Below, one piece after another: positions 28,341 through 39,149 of a stretch of 64,000 nt of DNA. The stretch is from assembly GCF_001050035.1 (NCBI RefSeq), contig NZ_CVTA01000033.1, forward strand, positions 1-64,000. The letters are read 5' to 3'. This DNA is from Mycolicibacterium komanii. Lineage in GTDB: Bacteria; Actinomycetota; Actinomycetes; Mycobacteriales; Mycobacteriaceae. Position 1 is the stretch's first letter. Every line of letters begins with the position of its first letter. A model generated the notes under the pieces. The model did no database searches, was not told the DNA's origin, and worked only from the letters and a program-made list of their open reading frames with translations. Made by a program: the position numbers and the translations under genes.

Positions 28341-30419
28341 ATGGCCGCCATGACGCACGTCGAGCATGGCGCACACCATCCAGACGCGACGGCCGGTCAT
28401 TCCGGGCACGACCACTCGGGCGGCCATTCCGGTGGGCACGACCATTCCGGCCACGTCGCCGAGTTCCGTCGGCTGTTCTGGAGCATGCTCGTGCTGGCCG
28501 TCCCGACGGTCGCGCTGTCGGGAATGTTCGCGATGATCCTCGGCTACTCACTGCCCGACATCCCCGGCGTCGAATGGGTGTCGCCGGTGCTGGGCACCGT
28601 GATGTACGTCTGGGGTGGCCGGCCGTTCCTATCCGGGGCTGTCAGTGAAATCCGTTCCCGCGCACCGGGAATGATGCTGTTGATCGGTTTGGCGATCACG
28701 GTGGCCTACATCGCGTCGTTGGGCGCCAGCGTCGGCGTTCTACCCCACGAGCTCGACTTCTGGTGGGAGCTGGCGCTGCTGATCGTGATCATGCTGCTGG
28801 GCCACTGGATCGAGATGCGCTCGCTGGCGCAGACCACGTCGGCACTCGACTCGCTGGCGGCGCTGCTTCCCGACGAGGCCGAACGCCTCGTCGACGGCGG
28901 TACCGAGACCGTCGCACCGGCCGAACTGCGCGTCGGCGATGTGGTGCTGGTGCGTCCCGGCGGCAACATCCCCGCCGACGGGCAGATCGTCGACGGCGCC
29001 GCGGACGTCGACGAGTCGATGGTCACCGGGGAGTCGCGCCCGGTGCGCCGCGAGGTGGGCGACCACGTCGTCGCGGGCACCGTGGCCACCGATTCGGCGC
29101 TACGGGTGGAGGTCACCGCGGTCGGCGACGACACGACGCTGGCCGGCATCCAGCGCTTGGTGTCCGAGGCGCAGAACTCGTCGTCGCGGGCGCAGCGACT
29201 GGCGGACAAGGCGGCCGGGTGGCTGTTCTGGTTCGCGCTGTCGGCGGGGATCGTGACGGCGGTGGTGTGGTCGTTCGTCGGCCTGCCCGCCGAGGCGGTC
29301 GTGCGGACCATCACCGTTCTGGTGATCGCCTGTCCGCACGCCCTGGGCCTGGCGATACCGCTGGTGGTGTCGATCGCCACCGAACGCGCCGCCCGCGGAG
29401 GCGTGCTGGTCAAGGACCGGCTGGCGCTGGAGAGTATGCGGACCGTCGACGCCGTGCTGTTCGACAAGACGGGCACGCTGACCAAGGGGGAGCCGACGGT
29501 CACCGCGGTCGCGACCGCGGACGGTCGGTCCACCGAAGACGTGCTGACGTGGGCGGCGGCGGCCGAAGCCGACTCCGAGCATCCGCTCGCCCGCGCGATC
29601 GTCGCCGCCGCGGGCGACCGCTCCTTGGCGCTGCCACCGGTCACGGAATTCAGCTCGTCGCCCGCGGTCGGGGTCAAGGCCACGGTCGACGGCCGCGACG
29701 TGCAGGTCGGCGGGCCGCGGATGCTGGCGGAGGCGGGCCTGACCGACCTGCCCGAGACCGGACAGTGGCGCGACGAGGGCGCGATCATCCTGCACGTCGT
29801 CGTCGACGGCGAGGCGGTGGGAGCGATCAAGCTGGCCGACGAGGTGCGACCGGAGTCCCGGGAGGCGGTCGCGGCGCTGCGGGGACAGGGCGTCGAAGTG
29901 GTGATGATCACTGGCGACGCGGAGGCCGTCGCGCGGTCGATCGCCGCCGAACTGCAAATCGAGCGGGTTTTCGCCGGGGTCCGGCCGGAGGACAAGGCCG
30001 CGAAGGTGGCCGAGCTGCAGCGTGAGGACCGCAAGGTGGCGATGGTGGGGGACGGCGTCAACGACGCCCCGGCGCTCGCCCAGGCCGACGTCGGCATCGC
30101 GATCGGCGCGGGCACCGACGTCGCGATCGCCTCGGCCGGGGTGATCCTGGCCGGCTCGGACCCGCGTTCGGTGTCGTCGGTGCTGCTGCTGTCCCGCGCG
30201 GCGTACCGCAAGATGAAGCAAAACCTTTGGTGGGCAGCGGGATACAACTTGGTATCGGTGCCGCTCGCCGCGGGCGTGCTGGCACCCGTCGGGTTCGTGA
30301 TGCCGATGTCCGTCGGCGCGATCTTGATGTCGGCGTCAACGGTGGTGGTGGCGCTGAACGCCCAGCTGCTGCGGCGGCTCGACCTGCGCCCCGAGGCCAG
30401 CCTGAAGGGGATTTCCTAA
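28341..30419 (+). CDS. P1B-type ATPase, copper exporter (CopB-like, CPH motif)
   Basis: 692 residues from ATG 28341; ATG 28350 is an alternative that would give a leaderless mRNA with TATAAC as -10. Histidine/glycine-rich N-terminus (HSGHDHSGGHSGGHDHSGH) replaces the CxxC metal domain. Membrane metal site CPHALGLA near residue 330, phosphorylation site DKTGTLTKGEP near 374, MITGD and GDGVNDAPAL hinge are complete. The CPH motif marks the CopB (P1B-3) class. Eight membrane helices expected; exports copper from the cytosol. Copper-repressor box directly upstream. Confidence 0.92.
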   Translation: MAAMTHVEHGAHHPDATAGHSGHDHSGGHSGGHDHSGHVAEFRRLFWSMLVLAVPTVALSGMFAMILGYSLPDIPGVEWVSPVLGTVMYVWGGRPFLSGAVSEIRSRAPGMMLLIGLAITVAYIASLGASVGVLPHELDFWWELALLIVIMLLGHWIEMRSLAQTTSALDSLAALLPDEAERLVDGGTETVAPAELRVGDVVLVRPGGNIPADGQIVDGAADVDESMVTGESRPVRREVGDHVVAGTVATDSALRVEVTAVGDDTTLAGIQRLVSEAQNSSSRAQRLADKAAGWLFWFALSAGIVTAVVWSFVGLPAEAVVRTITVLVIACPHALGLAIPLVVSIATERAARGGVLVKDRLALESMRTVDAVLFDKTGTLTKGEPTVTAVATADGRSTEDVLTWAAAAEADSEHPLARAIVAAAGDRSLALPPVTEFSSSPAVGVKATVDGRDVQVGGPRMLAEAGLTDLPETGQWRDEGAIILHVVVDGEAVGAIKLADEVRPESREAVAALRGQGVEVVMITGDAEAVARSIAAELQIERVFAGVRPEDKAAKVAELQREDRKVAMVGDGVNDAPALAQADVGIAIGAGTDVAIASAGVILAGSDPRSVSSVLLLSRAAYRKMKQNLWWAAGYNLVSVPLAAGVLAPVGFVMPMSVGAILMSASTVVVALNAQLLRRLDLRPEASLKGIS

Positions 30420-30830
30420 GAATCTGGCTAGGCTTTTCGCAAACTTCAGAACTCGGGTCTAAGCTGGCAACAGCGCAGTTATGCGCACTTCAGCAAACGC
30501 CGTTCGGCGTCGGGAGGGAAGTGTGATGTATACCGCACCCCGCTGGAGGACTCGTGAATGCCTTGAAAAGTCCAGGGCGACAGTGCTTTCCGGTATCCGA
30601 AGGGCCGGCGGTCGGCAGGCCGGCCGCACCGTCCCGGTGGTCTAGTTAGGCTCTACTAAGTTGGCATGTCACCCGGTGTTTGTCATATCGTTTTCTCCAC
30701 TCGGGGCAAGTGGAAAAAGGCCGGCGTTCGATGCTGCACGAAGGCACTCCATAGCCGGACCGGCGAGTTGCCGTTGTCTACGGCTGTCAGGCAGAAGCTT
30801 CGTAAGACGTGCGGAAAAGGATAGGTGGGA
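30420..30830 (+). other. 411-bp gap upstream of gltB
   Basis: No conserved gene, tRNA or known riboswitch is recognised here. It contains one short ORF with a good ribosome site (30526-30645), a GC-rich inverted segment around 30603-30630 (GGCCGGC...GCCGGCC) that could end ATPase transcription, and presumably the gltBD promoter and leader. I could not assign a convincing GlnR box. Confidence 0.5.
30526..30645 (+). CDS. Possible 39-residue small ORF in the gltB leader
   Basis: ATG 30526 (GTG directly before) follows CGGGAGGGAAGT, a strong ribosome site, and runs to TAG. The peptide is basic (about eight Arg) with two cysteine-free halves and no recognisable similarity. It could be a leader peptide for gltBD or chance. 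Conservation in related genomes would decide. Confidence 0.25.
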   Translation: MYTAPRWRTRECLEKSRATVLSGIRRAGGRQAGRTVPVV

Positions 30831-33800
30831 ATGACGCCCAGGAAGCAAGGGCTGTACAACCCCGCGTTCGAGCACGACGCGTGCGGCGTGGCCATGGTGG
30901 CCGATATGCACGGCCGGCGCAGTCGCGACATCGTCGACAAAGCGATCACCGCTCTGGTGAACCTGGAGCATCGCGGCGCGCAGGGTGCGGAACCGAACAC
31001 CGGCGACGGTGCGGGCATCATGCTGCAGGTCCCCGACGATTTCCTGCGTGCGGTGGTCGAGTTCGACCTCCCGGAAGCCGGCAGCTACGCCACCGGCATC
31101 GCATTCCTGCCGCAGTCGTCCAAGGACGCGGCGACCGCGTGCGAGGCCGTCGAGAAGATCTCCGAGGCCGAGGGCCTCGAGGTGCTCGGTTGGCGTGAGG
31201 TCCCGATCGACGACTCCGCGCTGGGTGCGTTGGCGCGTGATGCGATGCCGACATTCCGGCAGGTGTTCCTCGGCGGCGCATCGGGCATGGACCTGGAGCG
31301 TCGTGCGTACGTGGTGCGCAAGCGCGCCGAACACGAGCTGGGCACCAAGGGGCCGGGTCAGGACGGGCCGGGACGCGAAACCGTCTACTTCCCAAGCCTT
31401 TCCGGGCAGACCTTCGTCTACAAGGGCATGCTGACCACCCCGCAGCTCAAGGCGTTCTACCTCGACCTGCAGGACGAGCGGCTGACCAGCGCGCTGGGCA
31501 TCGTGCACTCGCGCTTCTCGACCAACACGTTCCCGTCGTGGCCGCTGGCCCACCCGTTCCGGCGCATCGCCCACAACGGCGAGATCAACACCGTCACCGG
31601 CAACGAGAACTGGATGCGCGCACGCGAGGCGCTCATCAAGACCGACGTGTTCGGCCCGGACCAGGACCTCGACAAGATCACGCCGGTGTGCACCCCCGGA
31701 GCGTCGGACACCGCGCGGTTCGACGAGGTGCTCGAACTCCTGCACCTGGGCGGGCGCAGCCTGCCGCACGCGGTGCTGATGATGATTCCCGAGGCGTGGG
31801 AACGCAACGAGTCGATGGACCCGGCCCGCCGGGCGTTCTACGAGTACCACGCCTCGTTGATGGAGCCGTGGGACGGCCCCGCGTCGATGACATTCACCGA
31901 TGGCACGGTGATCGGAGCGGTGCTCGACCGCAACGGACTTCGGCCGTCGCGCATCTGGGTGACCAGGGACGGCCTGGTGGTCATGGCGTCGGAGGCCGGC
32001 GTGCTCGACCTCGACCCGTCGACCGTCGTCAAGAGGATGCGACTGCAGCCGGGCCGCATGTTCCTGGTCGACACCTCGAAGGGCCGCATCGTCGAGGACG
32101 AGGAGATCAAGGCCGAACTCGCCGCCGAACAGCCGTACCAGGAGTGGCTCGACGCAGGCCTGTTCCACCTCGACGAGCTCCCGCCCGGCGACTACGTGCG
32201 CATGCCCCACCACCGGGTGGTGTTGCGCCAGCAGATTTTCGGCTTCACCTACGAGGAGCTCAGCTTGCTGGTGGCGCCGATGGCGCGCACCGGTGCCGAA
32301 CCGCTCGGGTCGATGGGCACCGACACCCCGATCGCGGTGCTCTCCCAGCGTCCCCGGATGCTCTACGACTACTTCCAGCAGTTGTTCGCCCAGGTGACCA
32401 ACCCGCCGCTGGACGCCATCCGCGAAGAGGTGGTGACCAGCCTGCAGGGCACGGTCGGCCCCGAGGGCGACCTGCTCAACCCGAACGCCGACTCGTGCCG
32501 CCAGATCGTGTTGCCACAGCCGATCCTGCGCAACGCCGAACTGTCGAAGCTGATCTGCGTCGACCCCGACCACGAGATCCGCGGGCACAAACACGGCATG
32601 CGCGCCGCGGTGATCCGCTGCCTGTACCCGGTCAACCGCGGTGGGCAGGGTCTGAAGGAAGCGCTCGACAACGTGCGCGCGAAGGTTTCCGAGGCGATCC
32701 GCGAGGGCGCGCGCATCATCGTGCTCTCCGACCGCGAATCCAACGAGCAGATGGCGCCGATCCCGTCGCTGCTGTCGGTCTCCGCAGTGCACCACCACCT
32801 GGTCCGGGAACGCACCCGCACCAAGGTCGGGCTGGTCGTCGAGGCCGGTGACGCCCGCGAGGTGCATCACATGGCGTGCCTGGTCGGTTTCGGCGCGGCC
32901 GCGATCAACCCGTACATGGCGTTCGAGTCGATCGAGGACATGGTCGACCGCGGCGTGATCACCGGCATCTCCAGCGACCAGGCCAAGGCCAACTACGTCA
33001 AGGCCGCGGGCAAGGGCGTGCTGAAGGTGATGTCGAAGATGGGCATCTCCACGTTGGCGTCCTACACCGGCGCGCAGCTGTTCCAGGCCATCGGCATCAG
33101 CCAGAAGGTGCTCGACGAGTACTTCACCGGGCTGCGCTGTCCCGTCGGCGGCATCGAGCTCGACGACATCGCCGACGACGTCGCGACCCGGCACTCGCTG
33201 GCCTTCCTCGACCGGCCCGACGAGTGGGCGCACCGCGAACTCGAGGTCGGCGGTGAATACCAGTGGCGCCGCGAGGGTGAGTACCACCTGTTCAACCCGG
33301 ACACGGTGTTCAAGCTGCAGCACTCCACCCGCACCGGCCAGTACGACATCTTCAAGGAGTACACCAAGCTCGTCGACGACCAGAGCGAGCGGATGGCCTC
33401 GCTGCGAGGGCTTCTCAAGTTCCGCGAGGGGCAGCGCCCGCCGGTCCCGCTCGAGGAAGTCGAGCCGGCAAGCGAGATCGTCAAGCGGTTCTCGACCGGT
33501 GCGATGAGCTACGGCTCTATCTCCGCCGAGGCGCACGAGACGTTGGCCATCGCGATGAACCGCCTTGGCGGGCGGTCGAACTCGGGTGAGGGTGGCGAGG
33601 ACGTCAAACGCTTCGAGCGCGACGAGAACGGCGACTGGCGCCGCAGCGCGATCAAGCAGGTGGCGTCCGGCCGGTTCGGTGTGACCAGCCACTACCTGAG
33701 CAACTGCACCGACATTCAGATCAAGATGGCCCAGGGCGCGAAACCCGGTGAAGGCGGCCAGCTTCCGGGCGGCAAGGTGTACCCGTGGGTCGCCGAGGTG

Positions 33801-35406
33801 CGCCACTCGACGCCGGGTGTCGGTCTCATCTCACCGCCGCCGCACCACGACATCTACTCGATCGAGGATCTCGCGCAGCTGATCCACGATTTGAAGAACG
33901 CCAATCCGCAGGCGCGCGTGCACGTCAAGCTCGTCTCGGAGAACGGGGTGGGCACGGTGGCCGCCGGCGTGTCGAAGGCACACGCGGACGTCGTCCTCAT
34001 CTCCGGTCACGACGGTGGCACCGGCGCGACGCCGCTGACATCGATGAAGCATGCCGGCGCGCCGTGGGAACTCGGTCTGGCCGAGACCCAGCAGACGTTG
34101 CTGCTCAACGGTCTTCGCGACCGCATCGTCGTTCAGGTCGACGGTCAGCTCAAGACGGGCCGCGACGTCGTGGTCGCCGCCCTGCTGGGCGCCGAGGAGT
34201 TCGGTTTCGCCACCGCGCCGTTGGTGGTGTCGGGCTGCATCATGATGCGCGTCTGCCATCTCGACACCTGCCCGGTCGGTGTGGCGACCCAGAACCCGGT
34301 GCTGCGCGAGCGGTTCACCGGCAAGCCCGAATTCGTCGAGAACTTCTTCATGTTCATCGCCGAAGAAGTCCGGGAGATGATGGCCCAGTTGGGCTTCCGC
34401 ACGGTCAACGAGATGGTCGGCCAGGTCGGCGCGCTCGACACCACGAAGGCCGCCGAGCACTGGAAGGCCTACAAGCTCGATCTCGCGCCGGTGCTGCACG
34501 AGCCCGAGTCGGCGTTCATGAACCAGGACCTGTACTGCAGTTCGCGTCAGGACCACGGCCTCGACAAGGCGCTCGACCAGCAGCTGATCGTGATGTGCCG
34601 CGAGGCGCTCGATTCCCAGACGCCGGTGCGGTTCTCCACGACGATCGCCAACGTCAACCGGACCGTCGGCACGATGCTCGGCCACGAGGTCACCAAAGCT
34701 TATGGCGGGCAGGGCCTCCCGGACGGAACCATCGACATCACCTTCGACGGCTCGGCGGGTAACAGCTTCGGGGCGTTCGTCCCGAAGGGGGTGACACTGC
34801 GGGTCTACGGCGATGCCAACGACTATGTCGGCAAGGGTCTTTCGGGTGGACGGATCGTGGTGCGCCCGTCGGACAACGCGCCCGATGACTATGTCGCCGA
34901 GGACAACATCATCGCGGGCAACGTGATCCTGTTCGGCGCGACCAGCGGCGAGGTGTTCATCCGCGGCCAGGTCGGCGAACGGTTCGCGGTGCGCAACTCC
35001 GGTGCGCGCGCGGTCGTGGAAGGTGTGGGCGACCACGGCTGTGAGTACATGACCGGTGGCAAGATCGCGATCCTCGGACCGACGGGACGCAACTTCGCCG
35101 CGGGCATGTCGGGCGGCATCGCTTACGTCTACGACCCCGACGGCGCGCTGCCGGACAATCTCAACGGCGAGATGGTGGAACTCGAGGGCCTCGACGAGGA
35201 GGACCTCGAGTGGCTCGCGGGCATGCTCCGGGCCCACGTCGACGCCACCGATTCCGCTGTCGGAGCACGCATCCTCAACGACTGGGACGACAACGTGAAG
35301 CACTTCACCAAGGTGATGCCCCGCGACTTCAAGCGGGTGCTCGAGGCGATCGCGGAGGCCGAACGGACCGGCGCGAACGTCGACGAAGCGATCATGGCGG
35401 CCGCAA

Positions 35407-35414
<8 letters not shown>
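30831..35414 (+). CDS. gltB: Glutamate synthase (NADPH) large subunit GltB
   Basis: 1527 residues from ATG 30831. The class II amidotransferase nucleophile is Cys18 (EHDACGVAM), exposed after removal of a 17-residue propeptide. Central domain then FMN-binding barrel ([21 protein letters not shown] around residues 890-930), 3Fe-4S cysteines in [15 protein letters not shown] near 1137-1150, and a C-terminal GXGXG beta-helix. Converts glutamine plus 2-oxoglutarate to two glutamates with GltD. Matches Rv3859c in length. Its end overlaps gltD by 8 bases. Confidence 0.98.
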
Positions 35415-36873
<1,459 letters not shown>

Positions 36874-36913
36874 GCGCTCGCGCGAAGAGCAGACTGCAGC
36901 GATGACGCGTTAG

Positions 36914-36955
36914 CCGGCCGCGACACGCGGCGCAATCAGCGGATATCGCGGCCGG
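36914..36955 (+). terminator. Hairpin after gltBD
   Basis: CCGGCCGCGA (36914-36923) pairs with TCGCGGCCGG (36946-36955) across a 22-base loop, between gltD and the deacetylase gene. No U tract follows, as is common in mycobacteria. Termination is inferred. Confidence 0.4.
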
Positions 36956-36974
36956 GCGCGCGACAGTAAGAGCG

Positions 36975-37805
36975 GTGATCGGCCGCTATCGAACTGACCG
37001 CGCCGGGCTCGAGCTCAACCGGCGCAACTTCATCGCGGCCCTTTCTGTCGCCACCCTCGGCGCCGTGGGGCTGAGCCGATGCACCACCGATGGTCAGCCG
37101 CAGGTGACCGGGGTAGCGGCCGAGGCGCCCGAACCCGTCGGCCTGTTGCCGCCGCCACCGAAGTCGGCGCGGGTCGCGTTGCCCGACGATGGGGTGCTGA
37201 GCAGTTTGCCCGGCAACGGTGACCTTCTCGCGCTGACCGTCGACGACGGTGTGAGCAGTGACGTCGTGCGCGCCTACACACAATTCGCCAAGGACACCGG
37301 GATACGGCTGACGTACTTCGTCAACGGCGTCTACCGTTCCTGGACCGACCACGCCGACCTGCTGCGGCCGCTGGTCGACGACGGCCAGATCCAGCTGGCC
37401 AACCACACCTGGTCGCACCCGGACCTCACCAAGCTGCCACTGGCCGAGGTGGCCGAGCAGTTGCGGCGCAACCACGAATTCCTCTGGAAGACATACGGAG
37501 TCGACGCACGACCGTATTTCCGCCCGCCCTACGGCGCGACCAGCCCGCACGTCGACAAGGTGTCGAGCGACCTCGGCTACACCGTCGAGACGTTGTGGTC
37601 GGGCACGCTGGACGACCACGAGTGGATTCCACCGGCCGAGGTCGTGCGCATGGCCGACGAACACTTCACCCCGCAGAAGATCGTCATTGGCCACCTCAAC
37701 CACCCGCCGGTCACCGAGGTGTTCGGGCAGTTGATCGACATTGTCGAGGCGCGCAGGCTGCGGACCGTGACGCTCGACGACGTGTTTCTCCGCCCTGGGG
37801 CGTAG
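36975..37805 (+). CDS. Exported polysaccharide deacetylase (NodB domain)
   Basis: 276 residues from GTG 36975. A twin-arginine-like signal NRRNFIAALSVATLGAVGL near residue 17 suggests Tat export. NodB motifs: LTVDDGV (metal Asp pair), NHTWSHPDL (H-x3-H), RPPYGAT and a C-terminal IVIGHLNHPP. It should deacetylate a cell-wall carbohydrate such as peptidoglycan GlcNAc. The cysteine at the signal end (LSRC) is not a good lipobox. Not part of the M. tuberculosis gltD neighbourhood as I recall it. Confidence 0.87.
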   Translation: MIGRYRTDRAGLELNRRNFIAALSVATLGAVGLSRCTTDGQPQVTGVAAEAPEPVGLLPPPPKSARVALPDDGVLSSLPGNGDLLALTVDDGVSSDVVRAYTQFAKDTGIRLTYFVNGVYRSWTDHADLLRPLVDDGQIQLANHTWSHPDLTKLPLAEVAEQLRRNHEFLWKTYGVDARPYFRPPYGATSPHVDKVSSDLGYTVETLWSGTLDDHEWIPPAEVVRMADEHFTPQKIVIGHLNHPPVTEVFGQLIDIVEARRLRTVTLDDVFLRPGA

Positions 37806-37961
37806 TCACATCTGTCACTCCAGCAACTCTAAAAACATCCGACTATTCGTCGGCGCGCCTACCACAGTTTGCCCGGGGACGGGGTTCTAATGACTTCATG
37901 AGGGCACTGCGGTAAGGTTAGCCCCCGGTCAGCTATCGGTTTCGACACAGGAGTCAGTTCC

Positions 37962-38102
37962 GTGTATGTCAACCCGCTATCCCGGTCTCGGGTGAGCCGA
38001 ATCGCCTGGTCACTCCTACGTCATCCCCTGAAGAGCCGCGAATTTCCGGCCAAGGCCGAGCGCCTCATCACCGCCGACGAGCTCCGTCTGTACGGCGTCT
38101 AG
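37962..38102 (+). CDS. Small basic protein, 46 residues, unknown function
   Basis: GTG 37962 follows an AGGAG site by 8 bases and encodes MYVNPLSRSRVSRIAWSLLR, then HPLKSREFPAKAERLITADE, ending LRLYGV at TAG. An amphipathic, Arg/Lys-rich N-terminal half is followed by an acidic short tail. Third-position GC is high, like its neighbours. It occupies the slot where M. tuberculosis has the small gene Rv3857c, but I cannot claim homology. Real translation is likely but unproven. Confidence 0.55.
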   Translation: MYVNPLSRSRVSRIAWSLLRHPLKSREFPAKAERLITADELRLYGV

Positions 38103-38110
38103 CGAATTGA

Positions 38111-38134
38111 ACGGGGTGGTTTCCCTCCCCCCGT
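38111..38134. terminator. Weak hairpin after the small protein gene
   Basis: ACGGGG (38111-38116) can pair with CCCCGT (38129-38134), followed later by an AT-rich stretch (gttatattttc). Possible bidirectional terminator between the small gene and the convergent F420 oxidoreductase. Confidence 0.3.
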
Positions 38135-38193
38135 GTCACCTCCGACCCGCGTTTGCCAAATCGTTATATTTTCGTGACCGTCAGAAACTGCGG

Positions 38194-39042
38194 CTAACTC
38201 CGTAGCCCGGACGCGAGGATCGCGTCGGCCAATGGTTCGAGCACCGCGGGATCGTGCGGCGGCGGCAGGTAGATGATCGCCAGATCAAGCCCCTCCGCCC
38301 CGAGGGCGGCGGCCTCCTCGACGGCCTTGGCGTAGTTGTGGTCGGGGTCCAGCCGGACGTGCGCCGACAGCATGATCTCCTTCGGGTCGCGCCCGATGTC
38401 CGCACAGTGGCCGGCCAGCACATCGCGTTTGCGGGCGAATTCCTCCGGCGTTCCGCCGACGAAGTTCCAGTGCTGGGCGTACTTGGCGGTGATCCTCAGC
38501 GTGCGCTTCTCGCCGCTGCCGCCGATGCAGATCGGCGGGTGCGGGCGCTGCGGGCCCTTCGGCTCGTTGCGGGCGTCCTTGAGTTGGTAGAACTTGCCGT
38601 CGAACGACGTGGTCTCCTGGCTCAGCAGGCTGGTGATGATTTCGCACGCCTCCTCGAACCGGTCGAACCGCTCCCTGATCGAACCCAGCTCGATCCCGTA
38701 CGCCCCGGACTCCTCCTCGTTCCAGCCCGCGCCGATGCCGAGCTCCAGCCGGCCGTTGGACACGATGTCCAGTGCGGCGGCCATATTGGCAAGCACCGCG
38801 GGGTGGCGGTAATGGATACCGGTGACCAGCACGCCGACGCGCAATCGCTCGGTCGCCTGCGCGAGCGCGGTGAGCGTCACCCAGCCCTCCAGGCACGGGC
38901 CGGTCGGGTCGGAGAAGATCGGATAGAAGTGGTCGAACGTCCAGCCGGACTCGAAGACGTCGATCTGGTCGGCGGCCTTCCACAGCGCGAGCATGTCGGC
39001 CCAAGTGGTGTCCTGCGGCGATGTCTTGAAAGCGAATCTCAC
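38194..39042 (-). CDS. LLM-class F420-dependent oxidoreductase
   Basis: 282 residues. WTFDHFYPIFSDPTGPCLEGW, ERLRVGVLVTGIHYRHPAVLANMAA and LELGIGAGWNEEE are standard luciferase-like monooxygenase/F420 enzyme segments; ICIGGSGEKRTLRITAKYAQHWN closes the barrel. Such enzymes use F420 (or FMN) for hydride transfer; the substrate is unknown. Cytosolic single gene. Confidence 0.9.
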   Translation of the reverse strand: MRFAFKTSPQDTTWADMLALWKAADQIDVFESGWTFDHFYPIFSDPTGPCLEGWVTLTALAQATERLRVGVLVTGIHYRHPAVLANMAAALDIVSNGRLELGIGAGWNEEESGAYGIELGSIRERFDRFEEACEIITSLLSQETTSFDGKFYQLKDARNEPKGPQRPHPPICIGGSGEKRTLRITAKYAQHWNFVGGTPEEFARKRDVLAGHCADIGRDPKEIMLSAHVRLDPDHNYAKAVEEAAALGAEGLDLAIIYLPPPHDPAVLEPLADAILASGLRS

Positions 39043-39079
39043 TGAATCGAGATTAGTCCCGATTGGCTGTGACCCCGCC

Positions 39080-39149
39080 GTCTATTCGGCTTCGCCGCTC
39101 CGGCGGTCTATTCGGCTTCGCCACTCCGGCGGTCTATTCGGCTTCGCCG
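39080..39149. repeat. 26-bp tandem repeat (2.7 copies) at the antiporter 3' end
   Basis: Units at 39080-39105 and 39106-39131 differ by one base; a partial third unit begins at 39132 and runs into the antiporter gene. Each unit on the minus strand carries the sequence for GEAE followed by TAG, so the gene's last codons and stop are present three times. Origin by replication slippage is likely. Confidence 0.8.

Noticed and set aside
30660..30690. GlnR-type box before gltB (GTCAC...GTCAT)
   Set aside because: Spacing between the half-sites does not match the GlnR pattern and the second half is degenerate.
30669..33806. Very long minus-strand open frame opposite gltB
   Set aside because: Mirror frame of a high-GC gene; composition is His/Arg/Val-rich with no family match, while gltB on the plus strand is unmistakable.
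37060..37085. Lipobox in the polysaccharide deacetylase
   Set aside because: Sequence LSRC has arginine before the cysteine, which signal peptidase II does not accept; Tat export without lipidation is more likely.
37900..37925. IdeR half-site (TAAGGTTAGCC) upstream of the small protein
   Set aside because: Only one half of the palindrome is present; more economical as part of a -10 region.
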